Shown: positions 44,869 to 53,031 of the stretch, one piece after another
Layout of the letters: each line of letters opens with the position of its first letter
Position numbering within the stretch: position 1 is the stretch's first letter
Assembly: GCA_002425185.1 (NCBI GenBank)
Contig: DILT01000006.1
Span: forward strand, 34,286-98,285
DNA: 64,000 bases
DNA from: Flammeovirgaceae bacterium UBA5585
Lineage (GTDB): Bacteria; Bacteroidota; Bacteroidia; Cytophagales; Cyclobacteriaceae
Reading direction: 5' to 3'
The notes under the pieces: model-generated
Databases searched by the model: none
Told to the model about the DNA's origin: nothing
The model's input: the letters and a program-made list of their open reading frames with translations, nothing else
Made by a program: the position numbers and the translations under genes

Positions 44869-45414
44869 CTAATGATCATCAACTTGTTTGTCGCTGTCTT
44901 TACGTTTTGAATTACGGTCGGCAAAACTTTTAATTCGCTGCCCGATATCTGTGCTCTGATCCAGTGTTTTATACAGGGTAGTTACTTTATCCAACGCTAT
45001 GCTGCCCACCACATCCAATACATATAAACTGGTTGAGTCATTAACCAAAACGACCATACCCTGGGTTTTGCCAGCCTTCTCTTTCATTAAAATATCAAGG
45101 TTTCTACCCTCATAGCGGGTGGTCATTACTTCTTCAAAAGTCTCAGAAATGTACTCTCCCTTCAGTTTTGAATAATCAGCCGCTTTAAACTGCTCCTTCT
45201 TATCAACCATTAAAAATTTCATTTTTTCAATATCCTTTATCAATTCATCAAACTCCTTATTGCCTGATTGATTGATCATTCTTAATGTATTCTGATAAAA
45301 GAAAAGGGAAAAGGAATCGGAATATTTTTTCTGCAAATTCTCTGTTGTCTTGCTTTGACCAAACGCCACCAAGGCGGAAAACAAAAACACAAAGATGATA
45401 ACTAAATATTTCAT
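44869..45414 (-). CDS. DUF4252 secreted protein (copy 2)
   Basis: The 181-residue protein has a signal peptide (LVIIFVFLFSALVAFGQ), then the DUF4252 region: FFYQNTLRMINQSGNKEFDELIKDIEKMKFLMV and a final GSIALDKVTTLYKTLD. It is a paralogue of the upstream gene. A 99-bp gap holds a hairpin and an ATTTT repeat. Function unknown; such proteins in Bacteroidota are often under an ECF sigma factor. Confidence 0.82.
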   Translation of the reverse strand: MKYLVIIFVFLFSALVAFGQSKTTENLQKKYSDSFSLFFYQNTLRMINQSGNKEFDELIKDIEKMKFLMVDKKEQFKAADYSKLKGEYISETFEEVMTTRYEGRNLDILMKEKAGKTQGMVVLVNDSTSLYVLDVVGSIALDKVTTLYKTLDQSTDIGQRIKSFADRNSKRKDSDKQVDDH

Positions 45415-45441
45415 ATTAATGAGTTTAGGCTTATTACGAAA

Positions 45442-45471
45442 GAAGCAACCGTTGGGTTCAACGATTGCTTC
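45442..45471. other. Hairpin in the leader of the second DUF4252 gene
   Basis: GAAGCAACCGTTG (45442-45454) and CAACGATTGCTTC (45459-45471) pair 12 of 13 around loop GGTT. On the minus strand the following bases are only weakly T-rich, so attenuation or processing is as likely as termination. Confidence 0.6.
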
Positions 45472-45477
45472 ACTATT

Positions 45478-45510
45478 ATTTTATTTTATTTTATTTTATT
45501 TTATTTTATT
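45478..45510. repeat. Short tandem repeat (ATTTT)6
   Basis: Six perfect 5-bp units plus a partial, immediately 3' of the upstream DUF4252 stop and in the leader of the downstream one. Slippage here could change the spacing of the transcript leader. Confidence 0.9.
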
Positions 45511-45513
45511 CTA

Positions 45514-46053
45514 TTAATTCTTCTTATTGTCCTTTTGATCCATCTTTTCCAGGTTCTCAAGTCCGCCTACGTTCATTTTCTGTCCGATTCGAGAAACCTG
45601 CTTAAGATCAATTTCACCAAACAAGGTCATCATCATAAAATCTTTTGCGCTACCCGACACCATCACCAATTCACTGATCTTACCAGGAGTTTTTTCTATA
45701 ATATAAAACTTCATGTCCTTATCCTTATCCTTTACCGACATGAGCTCTTCAAATTTATTTTGAAGTATAATGCCGGAAGCTTCTTTATATAAGTTACGGG
45801 CATCGCTGGTGTTTTCTTTGCCAATAATACGCAGCCCCTTAAGTTTACTGATAGCCTCAAGCACTTCCTTATCTTCTGGTTTTTCAACCTCCATGTTGGT
45901 AAACAAGCTAAACATTTTACTGGAGATCGTTACCTGGGTGGTAAACGATTCATCGGTTGCATACTTGTTAAAAAATTTGCTGATCGATTCGCTCTGCGCA
46001 TACACTCCCGTACCCAAAGCAATCAAAACAATAAGTGTGATTATTTTTTTCAT
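45514..46053 (-). CDS. DUF4252 secreted protein (copy 1)
   Basis: The 179-residue protein has a signal peptide ending GVYAQ and the DUF4252 body (ISKFFNKYATDESFTTQVTI, KLKGLRIIGKENTSDARNLY, LVMVSGSAKDFMMMTLFGEI). It lies 21 bp after the putative anti-sigma gene. The C-terminus is a lysine-rich tail. Function unknown. Confidence 0.85.
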   Translation of the reverse strand: MKKIITLIVLIALGTGVYAQSESISKFFNKYATDESFTTQVTISSKMFSLFTNMEVEKPEDKEVLEAISKLKGLRIIGKENTSDARNLYKEASGIILQNKFEELMSVKDKDKDMKFYIIEKTPGKISELVMVSGSAKDFMMMTLFGEIDLKQVSRIGQKMNVGGLENLEKMDQKDNKKN

Positions 46054-46074
46054 AGTTGTAAATTCTTAATTCAA

Positions 46075-46596
46075 TTATAATTCGCTATCTGTAGTTGTTG
46101 GTGTTTGAATCTTTTCCTGTGCTTCGTTAAACATGTTTATTTTCTTAGCCTGCTGTTCGGCATTTCCAAATCCTTTCGATATCATCAGCAAAGCGCGTTT
46201 CGTCTCTTCAAAAGCCCGCTGCGGGTCGTCATAGGTGTCTTCAACGGCTACTGCATTGTCGCTACGAAGTTCCTGCCGGACAAAATAAACCGCAGCCAAT
46301 AAAACAGCCACACCGGCTGCAATGCGCATGGTGTTATAGAATAGCTTAACCAGTTTTCCGCTTTCCACGCGTTTCGTTGATTTAATCTGGCCTACCACGA
46401 AATTTTCAAATTGTGGATCAACCGATTTACCTTTTTGCTCATCGAAGTAGCGAAACAGTATGGCCGTTTCACGCCATTGATCCGGAACATCATTACTACA
46501 AAAGTATGTACGTAACTGTTCCTCCTCTTCCAACGATGACTCGCAGTCCCAATATTTTTTTAACAGTTCTTCCAGTTTCTTAGAGTCCATAAGCAT
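46075..46596 (-). CDS. Putative anti-sigma factor, single-pass membrane protein
   Basis: This 173-residue protein has an N-terminal acidic helical region (LEELLKKYWDCESSLEEEEQL) like the ECF-inhibitory domain, one membrane helix (residues about 91-107, RIAAGVAVLLAAVYFV) and a periplasmic tail. A second ATG two codons on is possible. Its start overlaps the sigma gene by 17 bp, the usual pairing. The zinc HxxxCxxC motif of ZAS anti-sigmas is not seen, so the type is uncertain. Confidence 0.72.
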   Translation of the reverse strand: MLMDSKKLEELLKKYWDCESSLEEEEQLRTYFCSNDVPDQWRETAILFRYFDEQKGKSVDPQFENFVVGQIKSTKRVESGKLVKLFYNTMRIAAGVAVLLAAVYFVRQELRSDNAVAVEDTYDDPQRAFEETKRALLMISKGFGNAEQQAKKINMFNEAQEKIQTPTTTDSEL

Positions 46597-47095
46597 TGAT
46601 TTTCATCAATTTTTCTTTTACCGCGTTTCGTGCCCTGAATAAACTCACTTTTACCTGGTTCATATCCAGTTCAAGGATTTCGCAGATCTCATTGTACGTG
46701 TACCCTTCCACATCGCGGAGGTAAATAACCTGCCGTTGCTTTTCTGGCAAGGCCGCAATCAATTGATTTACATTCAGCATACTTTCACCCAATTCAGTTT
46801 TAACATCCGGTGTTGCATCGGTGTGCTTCACATCAAATCCTTCTTCCATCGGATAAGTCCCCTTTCGTTGTATCGACCGGAGTCTGTCCAGTGAAAGATT
46901 TTTGGTTATCCGCATGCACCAGGCTTCCATATTCTGGATCTGGTCCATTTGTGCCCGGTTATTCCAAACCCGTATAAACACCTCCTGTATTATATCCTTG
47001 GCTTCATCTTCGCTGCCCAGCATACGCAGGGCAAACCGAAAAAGCTTGTTTTTTGCAGGAAGAACACGGTTTTGAAAAGTTTCCAGATTCATCAA
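46580..47095 (-). CDS. ECF-family RNA polymerase sigma factor
   Basis: The 171-residue protein has sigma region 2 (LFRFALRMLGSEDEAKDIIQEVFIRVWNN) and region 4 (LPEKQRQVIYLRDVEGYTYNEICEILELDMNQVKVSLFRAR) and lacks regions 1 and 3, so it is an ECF sigma. First gene of the operon with a putative anti-sigma, two DUF4252 proteins and an ABC exporter. A TGTAAC-N16-CGTC sequence 18 bp before the start fits autoregulation. Confidence 0.93.
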   Translation of the reverse strand: MMNLETFQNRVLPAKNKLFRFALRMLGSEDEAKDIIQEVFIRVWNNRAQMDQIQNMEAWCMRITKNLSLDRLRSIQRKGTYPMEEGFDVKHTDATPDVKTELGESMLNVNQLIAALPEKQRQVIYLRDVEGYTYNEICEILELDMNQVKVSLFRARNAVKEKLMKINAYGL

Positions 47096-47112
47096 TCAAA
47101 ATCCAATAACCA

Positions 47113-47138
47113 GACGATGGGGTTAACCGGATGTTACA
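47113..47138 (-). promoter_or_regulatory. Putative ECF sigma promoter upstream of the sigma gene
   Basis: On the minus strand TGTAAC (47133-47138) and CGTC (47113-47116) are 16 nt apart, matching the general ECF pattern of an AAC-containing -35 and a CGTC -10. The -10 is 18 bp from the start codon at 47095. Confidence 0.6.
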
Positions 47139-47197
47139 AGTTAGCTGAAATATTTTCTTCAGGCACTTTGCACGAAGCCAAACAAGTTCAAATTTCG

Positions 47198-47205
47198 TAT
47201 TTTTG
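47198..47205 (+). promoter_or_regulatory. -7 element of the DUF433/DUF5615 pair
   Basis: TATTTTTG matches TAnnTTTG and ends 3 nt before the ATG at 47209. Such closeness would make the transcript leaderless. No clear -33 TTG. Confidence 0.45.
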
Positions 47206-47208
47206 ACT

Positions 47209-47454
47209 ATGGAATATATTCACCCTGAATTCCCAAGAATCTCCGCCAATCCTGAGATTTGCTTTGGCAAACCAAGGATTAAAAACACCCGCATGCCTGT
47301 TTCATCCATATTATCCTATCTGGCAAGTGGCATGACTGTTGAAGAGTTTATTCATGATTTCAACTGGTTAACAAAAGAGGATGTCCTGGAAGCTATTGCT
47401 TTTGCAGCAGTTATGATGCAGGATAAATATATTCCGCTTGAAAAAGCCTCATGA
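47209..47454 (+). CDS. DUF433 antitoxin-like protein
   Basis: From the ATG at 47209 it has 81 residues; a TTG at 47203 could add two. Family features: ISANPEICFGKPRIKNTRMPVSSILSYLASGMT split over the N-terminal half, and EEFIHDFNWLTKEDVLEAIAFAA. DUF433 is a winged-helix DNA-binding domain seen in toxin-antitoxin pairs with DUF5615. Overlaps the next gene by 4 bp (ATGA). Confidence 0.85.
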   Translation: MEYIHPEFPRISANPEICFGKPRIKNTRMPVSSILSYLASGMTVEEFIHDFNWLTKEDVLEAIAFAAVMMQDKYIPLEKAS

Positions 47455-47822
47455 AATTTCTGCTTAACGAGAATATCTCGCCCAGACTAATAGCCAAACT
47501 CAAAAGCTTAAATTACGAAGCACTTCACGTAAATGACTGTTTGCTTGTGGGTAAACCTGATGTTGAAATTGTAGAGTACGCGAAGATCAATGGTTTAATA
47601 ATTATTACACATGATTTGGACTATGGTCGAATCATTTCATTATCAGCACTTGATAAACCTTCCGTCATTACATTAAGACTGGACAAACTAAACACTCAAA
47701 TAGTTTTTAATATTTTAAGAGATAATTTAAAAAATCTGGAATCCTATATTAAGAATGGCTCATTAATCACTATAGAAGAGGATAAAATCAGATATCGATC
47801 GCTGCCTACCGAAAGAAATTAA
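47451..47822 (+). CDS. DUF5615 (PIN-like) putative toxin
   Basis: The 123-residue protein starts MKFLLNENISPRLIAKLKSL and has THDLDYGRI, the second acidic cluster of PIN-like domains. The first conserved Asp of LLxDEN is Asn6 here; Glu7 remains. Pairing with the 4-bp overlapping DUF433 gene makes it a likely toxin-antitoxin unit of the VapC-like kind. Ribonuclease activity is not certain, given the altered acidic site. It ends 5 bp before the convergent VWA gene. Confidence 0.8.
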   Translation: MKFLLNENISPRLIAKLKSLNYEALHVNDCLLVGKPDVEIVEYAKINGLIIITHDLDYGRIISLSALDKPSVITLRLDKLNTQIVFNILRDNLKNLESYIKNGSLITIEEDKIRYRSLPTERN

Positions 47823-47827
47823 TTAAA

Positions 47828-50650
47828 TTACTTACTCTTCTTCGCCTTCACCTCTTTAATCAACTTCATATCTACATTCTCGCGGGTTATGTATTCATAG
47901 TTTCCTTTGCCCATAGCCGCCAATTTTTGAAGATTTTTAGCGGAGGCGGTGGTTTTACCGAAATTGAATACGGTGATGAAAATATCTTCACCGGCAAATT
48001 TCTTTACCATTTCGTAGGTAGGATTACCGATGGCAAACTCGCCATCGGTTGCTAAAATAATTCTGTTGTTACCACCCCGGATGTAATTTTTATCTGCCAC
48101 CTGGTAAGCCAACTTAATGCCTGCAATGCCATCCGTTTTTCCATCCGATTTCAACTTTTCAATGACTTGCGCAATCCTGGCTTCCTCTTTAAACGATGTA
48201 GGTGGCAACTCTACTTTTGCTTTACCCGCATAGGTAACGATAGAAACCTGATCCTCCGGCCGCATCATCTTCATAAGCAGCAAAACAGATTTTTTTAACA
48301 ACGGAAGCTTGTCCGGGCTGTTCATGGATCCGGAAATATCCAATAACAACACCATATTATTAGTAGCGTAGCCCTCCATGGACATAGCATTTTCGCCTAA
48401 CCCACCTACATAAACGGTATCTACCCGCGATACATAAACGGTGTCTTGCCGGATGGTTTCAATGCGGATAATATCGGTAATCCGAACTGTATCACGCACA
48501 ACACCTCCCGAAACCTGTTGTGAAGGTTTCTTTTCAGGTGTATTCTTTTTTCCTTTTTGTTTGACCGCAACTTCTTCTTTTACCATTGGATCCGGTAAAA
48601 CATCAATTGGTTGTTGTGTTGCTTCTTTAACTGATGCAGCAACCGGTTCAACTTCTTTCTTAGGCTCAGGTTTACGGTGTGGCACCATCTCCAGAAATTC
48701 AACCTGAATAACCGATTTCAATAAGGGCACCTTCGACAACTCAGCAAATTTGTTATAGTCTCTTACCAGAATCTGATTGTACTGATAAATCAACTCATTG
48801 TATGGATGACGATAATGGGATGACGCTGGCTTTCCCGGTTTAAGTTTATTTAGTGACTCAGCAAACCGTATGGAGTATTTCGCAAAATCTTCGTAAGGGG
48901 TGTACGGACAATTTCCATTTGACCTCCCATACTTTTGAATTCCCGTCAGGTTTGTATACTCGTTTGTGATCAGCTCACGAGACATCCTTTCAATAGCTTC
49001 TGTGGTGGCTTTTTGCAGCGAATCGCCAGCCAAATACTTTTTAGCTTTAAACAATTCTTTATGATTTTCATCCAACAAGGACAACATTGCATTGCCCGAA
49101 ACCTGCCATGAACTTTTTGGATTGGCCGGTTTATAAGCTTCAAAAATTTTTCTCACATCCTGATAAAGTCTTTCTTTCTTTTCATCAAAAATGCCGGCCA
49201 GCACAATGTATCGGGCAATTACACCGTACACGTATTCCATACTATCTTTTGTTAACTGTTTTGATGCTGCTTTGGCCAACAGGGCATTGTTCCATTGATT
49301 CAATTCTGTTAAAATAGAATACAGTACCGTTACCTGGTCATTCAAAGGTTTTTGATACGTGGAAGGCAATACTTTACCCTGTTCAAGGGTTTGCTGATAT
49401 AACGTTACCGGTAATTCAAAACTCTTATAATAATACTCCAGGTTCATCTTACCAGTTTCCCGTAAGCGTATCTTTCCATAGGATGCCGAACTGTTTAAAT
49501 TATGCATCGGGTTCATCATGTGGTTTATCTGCGCCATACCGGTATTTATAAATTCTACATAAGTAGAAAGTGCTGAGAAAACCTGTGGAGTAATGGGCGT
49601 GGTAACTGGAGATACAGTAAGTGTAACAATGGGCTTATCTGCAAAAGGAGTAACCTCCAGGTTAATTTCCTTCACCACTGACCGGATGCTGAACAACGGA
49701 ACAAAATTCAAATAATAGATTCCGCGAAAACCGCCAGACGAGGACTGCTTAATGAAATTCTCATAAAACGATACACCTACATTATTATAATAGTTAATCA
49801 GATTTTTGTAGACATTATTGCTGTGTCCATCAGATTGTTGATTTTCATAGGTATAACCATCTACACCATTTCGTTTGGTACTCTGTAATGACTCCATGCC
49901 TTCAACAAATGAATTATACATGGAAGAGGCCGGGTATTGAATCCCTGTTACTCCATGCTTTAATACTTCAATTCTATTTACGTCATCAAGAATATGCTTC
50001 TCTACTTTCTCCACCGGCCAGCCTGTATGAACATCCTCACGAATATTAAACACACATGCCTCCAGTAATTCCTTTTCAAAAACCAGTTGATCGCGCATAA
50101 GCTTGTTGGCTTTATGATAAGGACTTGCCGCATTATAGGGTTGAAGCCGGGTGTACAATTTCTCCGCTTCTATATGAACCTCTTTTACCGCATGGCTATA
50201 GTCCTTTACCTGTTTTTCAATGGTATTGACCAACTCCTCAAATCTTTGAAAATTATCTTTTTCATAATCTTTCAATCGAAAATAGATCTCAATCGCCTTG
50301 CACGTTTCATCCACCTTCAACCAGGTTGTTCGGGCAGCTTCGGCTTTTGTTATAAATGAAGTTCCGGAAGAGCCCAGGGCTGATGCTGTTTTCTGCGCTT
50401 CTTCGAAATAATATTTCTTTTCTGCTATTCCGCAGGTATAAGGTGCTATCACTCTGGGCTTGCTTCTGAACTCCTGCATGCGTTTATAAGGCGCAACCAA
50501 CGTTGGACCCAATCCCGACAACTCGGTGGTCAATTGATTGACCATTGTAAGGTAGTTGTTGATAGCTTTCTGTTGTGGCTCTGTAAGCGTTTGGGCATGT
50601 AAACCAGATGAGGCTAACAAAAGCAATGCAAAATATCGGAGGGTATTCAT
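47828..50650 (-). CDS. Large secreted VWA-domain protein
   Basis: With the ATG at 50650 (signal peptide TLRYFALLLLASSGLHAQ) the protein has 940 residues. Residues to about 700 are helical and not matched to a family. A proline/lysine-rich linker (KGKKNTPEKKPSQQ) and a strand with repeated DTVYVSRVDTVYV follow. The C-terminal 170 residues are a von Willebrand factor A domain with the complete metal site: DISGSM, the downstream Thr and ILATDGEFAIG. Exported and probably cell-surface or periplasmic. It is monocistronic. Confidence 0.86.
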   Translation of the reverse strand: MNTLRYFALLLLASSGLHAQTLTEPQQKAINNYLTMVNQLTTELSGLGPTLVAPYKRMQEFRSKPRVIAPYTCGIAEKKYYFEEAQKTASALGSSGTSFITKAEAARTTWLKVDETCKAIEIYFRLKDYEKDNFQRFEELVNTIEKQVKDYSHAVKEVHIEAEKLYTRLQPYNAASPYHKANKLMRDQLVFEKELLEACVFNIREDVHTGWPVEKVEKHILDDVNRIEVLKHGVTGIQYPASSMYNSFVEGMESLQSTKRNGVDGYTYENQQSDGHSNNVYKNLINYYNNVGVSFYENFIKQSSSGGFRGIYYLNFVPLFSIRSVVKEINLEVTPFADKPIVTLTVSPVTTPITPQVFSALSTYVEFINTGMAQINHMMNPMHNLNSSASYGKIRLRETGKMNLEYYYKSFELPVTLYQQTLEQGKVLPSTYQKPLNDQVTVLYSILTELNQWNNALLAKAASKQLTKDSMEYVYGVIARYIVLAGIFDEKKERLYQDVRKIFEAYKPANPKSSWQVSGNAMLSLLDENHKELFKAKKYLAGDSLQKATTEAIERMSRELITNEYTNLTGIQKYGRSNGNCPYTPYEDFAKYSIRFAESLNKLKPGKPASSHYRHPYNELIYQYNQILVRDYNKFAELSKVPLLKSVIQVEFLEMVPHRKPEPKKEVEPVAASVKEATQQPIDVLPDPMVKEEVAVKQKGKKNTPEKKPSQQVSGGVVRDTVRITDIIRIETIRQDTVYVSRVDTVYVGGLGENAMSMEGYATNNMVLLLDISGSMNSPDKLPLLKKSVLLLMKMMRPEDQVSIVTYAGKAKVELPPTSFKEEARIAQVIEKLKSDGKTDGIAGIKLAYQVADKNYIRGGNNRIILATDGEFAIGNPTYEMVKKFAGEDIFITVFNFGKTTASAKNLQKLAAMGKGNYEYITRENVDMKLIKEVKAKKSK

Positions 50651-50727
50651 ACCATGAAGATAAAAAATCTTACTGTTCACCAATCTGGAATTTGAATGAA
50701 GTTAATTGAGTATATTAACTGATCATT

Positions 50728-51120
50728 ATGAAGGATCGGGATAATATTATTGCATTCGGGAGTTTTGAAAACAGTATGGAAGCCAGCCTGGCTAAAGCCA
50801 AGCTTGATGCTTATGGCATTCCTTGCTTTTTAACGGAAGAAAATCTGGCCAGCCTCTACCCCATTCAAAACCCCAGGTTTAGTGTTCGGTTGCACATTTT
50901 TCAAAAAGATGAAGCCCAGGTTCGAGAGGTGCTGACCGAAACGGTTGTTTTAGCTGAGGAGGACCTTACCCGCTGCCCACGTTGTCAGTCAACACGAGTA
51001 GAATATGGATATTCGAAGAAACTATCCTGGCGATTAACCTCAATATTGCTCTCGTTGTTATTCGTACTTTTCCCTCCTAAAAAAACAGGCCATTGCCTCG
51101 ACTGTGATCATGAATTTTAA
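50728..51120 (+). CDS. DUF2007-like protein with zinc ribbon
   Basis: The 130 residues begin with a DUF2007 ferredoxin-like domain (IIAFGSFENSMEASLAKAKLDAYGIPCFL). The second half has a four-cysteine knuckle pair, RCPRCQSTRVEYGY and HCLDCDHEF, and a hydrophobic helix (LTSILLSLLFVLFPP) between them. Typical Bacteroidota small protein; function unknown. Confidence 0.82.
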   Translation: MKDRDNIIAFGSFENSMEASLAKAKLDAYGIPCFLTEENLASLYPIQNPRFSVRLHIFQKDEAQVREVLTETVVLAEEDLTRCPRCQSTRVEYGYSKKLSWRLTSILLSLLFVLFPPKKTGHCLDCDHEF

Positions 51121-51170
51121 CCATATGACCTAACGCTTGTTATCATTTTTGCACCGTGTATCTTTCAACC

Positions 51171-51677
51171 ATGTTTTCAAAAGTTATTATCGGAGTATTA
51201 GGGCCTGGTGAAAATGCAACACCGGAAGAAAATGAACTGGCATACGATTTAGGTGCTGCCATTGCCAAACAGGGTTGGGTTGTGCTTACAGGAGGAAGAG
51301 AATTCGGGGTAATGAATGCTGTGCTGAAAGGCGCTGCCGACAACAAGGGTCTTACTGTAGGTGTATTGCCTGGCGAATCAACCGTAGGCGCTTCTCGCTA
51401 CGCCCAGATAAAAATTGTTACCGGCATGGGCAGTGCCAGAAATAATATAAACGTACTCAGTAGCCATGTGCTGGTGGTGCTTGGGATGGCAGCCGGAACA
51501 GCTTCAGAGGTATCGTTAGCGTTACGGGCAAATAAAAAAGTAATTCTGCTGGCGCAGGATGAATTGTCTACCATGTTTTTCAAAAAGATTGGAACCTACC
51601 GGGTAGTTGCCGTGAACTCCATACAGGATACCATTAACCTGATTAAAGACTACGTTGACCTGAACCAGATTAGCTGA
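51171..51677 (+). CDS. SLOG/LOG-like nucleotide-binding protein (TIGR00725 type)
   Basis: Start chosen at the ATG at 51171, giving 168 residues (MFSKVIIGVLGPGENATPEE); a GTG at 51156 would add five. The Rossmann-like fold has LAYDLGAAIAKQGWVVLTGG and GVMNAVLKGAADNKGLTVGVLPG and the later LGMAAGTASEVSLAL, the SLOG/TIGR00725 layout related to DprA and LOG nucleotide-binding proteins. The PGGxGTxxE motif of LOG enzymes is not present (AAGTASE instead). Function unknown. Confidence 0.8.
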   Translation: MFSKVIIGVLGPGENATPEENELAYDLGAAIAKQGWVVLTGGREFGVMNAVLKGAADNKGLTVGVLPGESTVGASRYAQIKIVTGMGSARNNINVLSSHVLVVLGMAAGTASEVSLALRANKKVILLAQDELSTMFFKKIGTYRVVAVNSIQDTINLIKDYVDLNQIS

Positions 51678-51679
51678 AG

Positions 51680-51967
51680 TTAAACACCCTCAACCAAAAT
51701 CATTTTACCGGTTGAAGCCTCCATGCGGATTTTCTTTGCAGCCGCATACGCACTGGATGCATAAAAGGCCTTAGCCTTTTCAATACTGGGGAATTCAATA
51801 ACCACCACACGCCCTGGTTTCCAATCACCTTCCAGCGTTTCTGTGGCTCCTCCGCGAACGATAAACTTACCACCAAAGGAGCCTACAATTGCGGGTGTTA
51901 ACTTTTTGTAGTCTTCGTACCGAACAGGATCTTTGATATCCACCTCAACAATTACATACGCGGGCAT
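51680..51967 (-). CDS. DUF1330 protein
   Basis: The 95-residue protein starts AYVIVEVDIKDPVRYEDYKKLT and contains GGKFIVRGGATETLEGDW and VVIEFPSIEKAKAFYAS, the DUF1330 ferredoxin-like dimeric barrel. The role of the family is unknown; it resembles small stress-type monooxygenase folds. Ends 2 bp from the convergent SLOG gene and follows the STAS-like gene by 10 bp. Confidence 0.9.
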   Translation of the reverse strand: MPAYVIVEVDIKDPVRYEDYKKLTPAIVGSFGGKFIVRGGATETLEGDWKPGRVVVIEFPSIEKAKAFYASSAYAAAKKIRMEASTGKMILVEGV

Positions 51968-51977
51968 ATTTTTAGAT

Positions 51978-52373
51978 TTAATGTGGAGTAAAAATTGGTT
52001 TCAATTCTTCAACAACAGGTTCACCAAGTAAATATTCAATTGCTTCGCGCTCGGTTGCAAAGGGGCGAAAGTCGGTTCCCAGCAAAAGGTTGAAGCCTTT
52101 CAGGATCATCATCTTGGGTGTATTTAAACCGGTTAATGCATTACGTGCAATAAATTTTTTAATGGCCACCGATTCACTCTCCATGTGCCTTACATATGCA
52201 GGGGTGATATAGGTATTGCTAAACGAATTAATAATCAGTTTAGGCACATCCGTTTTCATGATAAAAGCCTTGGCCTCAATGGCCAGGGCTATCATACCTG
52301 CCTCTTTTAGATTAGAATAATCAATGGCTATAATCTCTTTACCTTGAATAACTAATGTTCTGATGCGCTGCAT
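51978..52373 (-). CDS. STAS-like hypothetical protein
   Basis: From the ATG at 52373 the product has 131 residues (MQRIRTLVIQGKEIIAIDYS). It has an alternating beta-alpha pattern: KEIIAIDYSNLKEAGMIALA, PKLIINSFSNTYITPAYVRHM and KMMILKGFNLLLGTDFRPFA. That resembles STAS/SpoIIAA-like folds, but without a confident family hit. An upstream frame to 52457 would run through a terminator hairpin and overlaps the DinB-like gene. No partner gene is visible. Confidence 0.62.
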   Translation of the reverse strand: MQRIRTLVIQGKEIIAIDYSNLKEAGMIALAIEAKAFIMKTDVPKLIINSFSNTYITPAYVRHMESESVAIKKFIARNALTGLNTPKMMILKGFNLLLGTDFRPFATEREAIEYLLGEPVVEELKPIFTPH

Positions 52374-52406
52374 TAAAAAAAGGTAAACACAAAAATAGTG
52401 TTTACC
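52374..52406 (-). terminator. Terminator of the DinB-family gene
   Basis: A 9-bp perfect stem GGTAAACAC (52382-52390) / GTGTTTACC (52398-52406), loop of 7, followed on the minus strand by seven T directly before the ATG of the STAS-like gene. It may act as an attenuator for that gene. Confidence 0.8.
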
Positions 52407-52428
52407 GTGGAATCGCAAGCCGTTTATT

Positions 52429-52917
52429 TTAGCGCTCCCAAAAAGGAGGAGGCTCAATACCTAATGCGCGCAAATACACATACGCTTGCCCGCGATGATG
52501 AATTTCATTATCGATAAAATAGAATATAGAAGACCATACTGTTCCTTCATACTGGCCAAACGTGATTACCTTCTGCTGAAATTTTTCTTCAGGAATAAGT
52601 ACCCATAAGCGATTAAGTTCAACCGTAGCTTCATCCCACAAGGCCAGCAACCGCGCTTTACTTTGGTCATGTTTTAAGTGCTCGTTTAATTCCTCGGTTT
52701 CTCCGGTTGCCAGTTGGCGCAACCCGGGAACGGCAATGGCCAGCAGTTCTTGTACAAGTGCTGCACAAGGACGCATACCACCTATCGAAAATTCAAAAAA
52801 ATCTTTCTCCGGGAAAGCTTCAATCACTCTGCGGGTAAGATTTCGGTGTCCTTGCCAGTGCTCAAGCAGTTGAGCGGGTGTAATTACCGGTGCGTGGTGT
52901 GTTAGTGTTTTTTCCAT
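52429..52917 (-). CDS. DinB-family protein
   Basis: With the ATG at 52917 the protein has 162 residues (MEKTLTHHAPVITPAQLL); 13 further residues upstream lack support. The DinB four-helix pattern is visible: LEHWQGHRNLTRRVIEAFPEKDF, FSIGGMRPCAALVQELL, and FYFIDNEIHHRGQAYVYLRAL with the conserved His-His-x-x-x metal ligands. Such enzymes bind a metal and include thiol-dependent transferases. Substrate unknown. Confidence 0.87.
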   Translation of the reverse strand: MEKTLTHHAPVITPAQLLEHWQGHRNLTRRVIEAFPEKDFFEFSIGGMRPCAALVQELLAIAVPGLRQLATGETEELNEHLKHDQSKARLLALWDEATVELNRLWVLIPEEKFQQKVITFGQYEGTVWSSIFYFIDNEIHHRGQAYVYLRALGIEPPPFWER

Positions 52918-52991
52918 GCGTGTAGTTAATTTGGTTAATGCCCAAATCTCATTCACCTTCAGGACAACCCTATGTCAGTAGCACAGGAAAA

Positions 52992-53028
52992 TAAAAAAAC
53001 CCTTGAATTATTTTTAATTCAAGGGTTT
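52992..53028 (-). terminator. Rho-independent terminator after tRNA-Cys
   Basis: A 14-bp perfect stem built on AAACCCTTGAATTA and its complement, 4-nt loop, and on the minus strand a run of T. It lies 3 bp after the tRNA. Confidence 0.9.
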
Positions 53029-53031
53029 CCG

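Noticed and set aside
45478..45510. CRISPR-like array
   Set aside because: The unit is only 5 bp and has no spacers; it is a simple tandem repeat.
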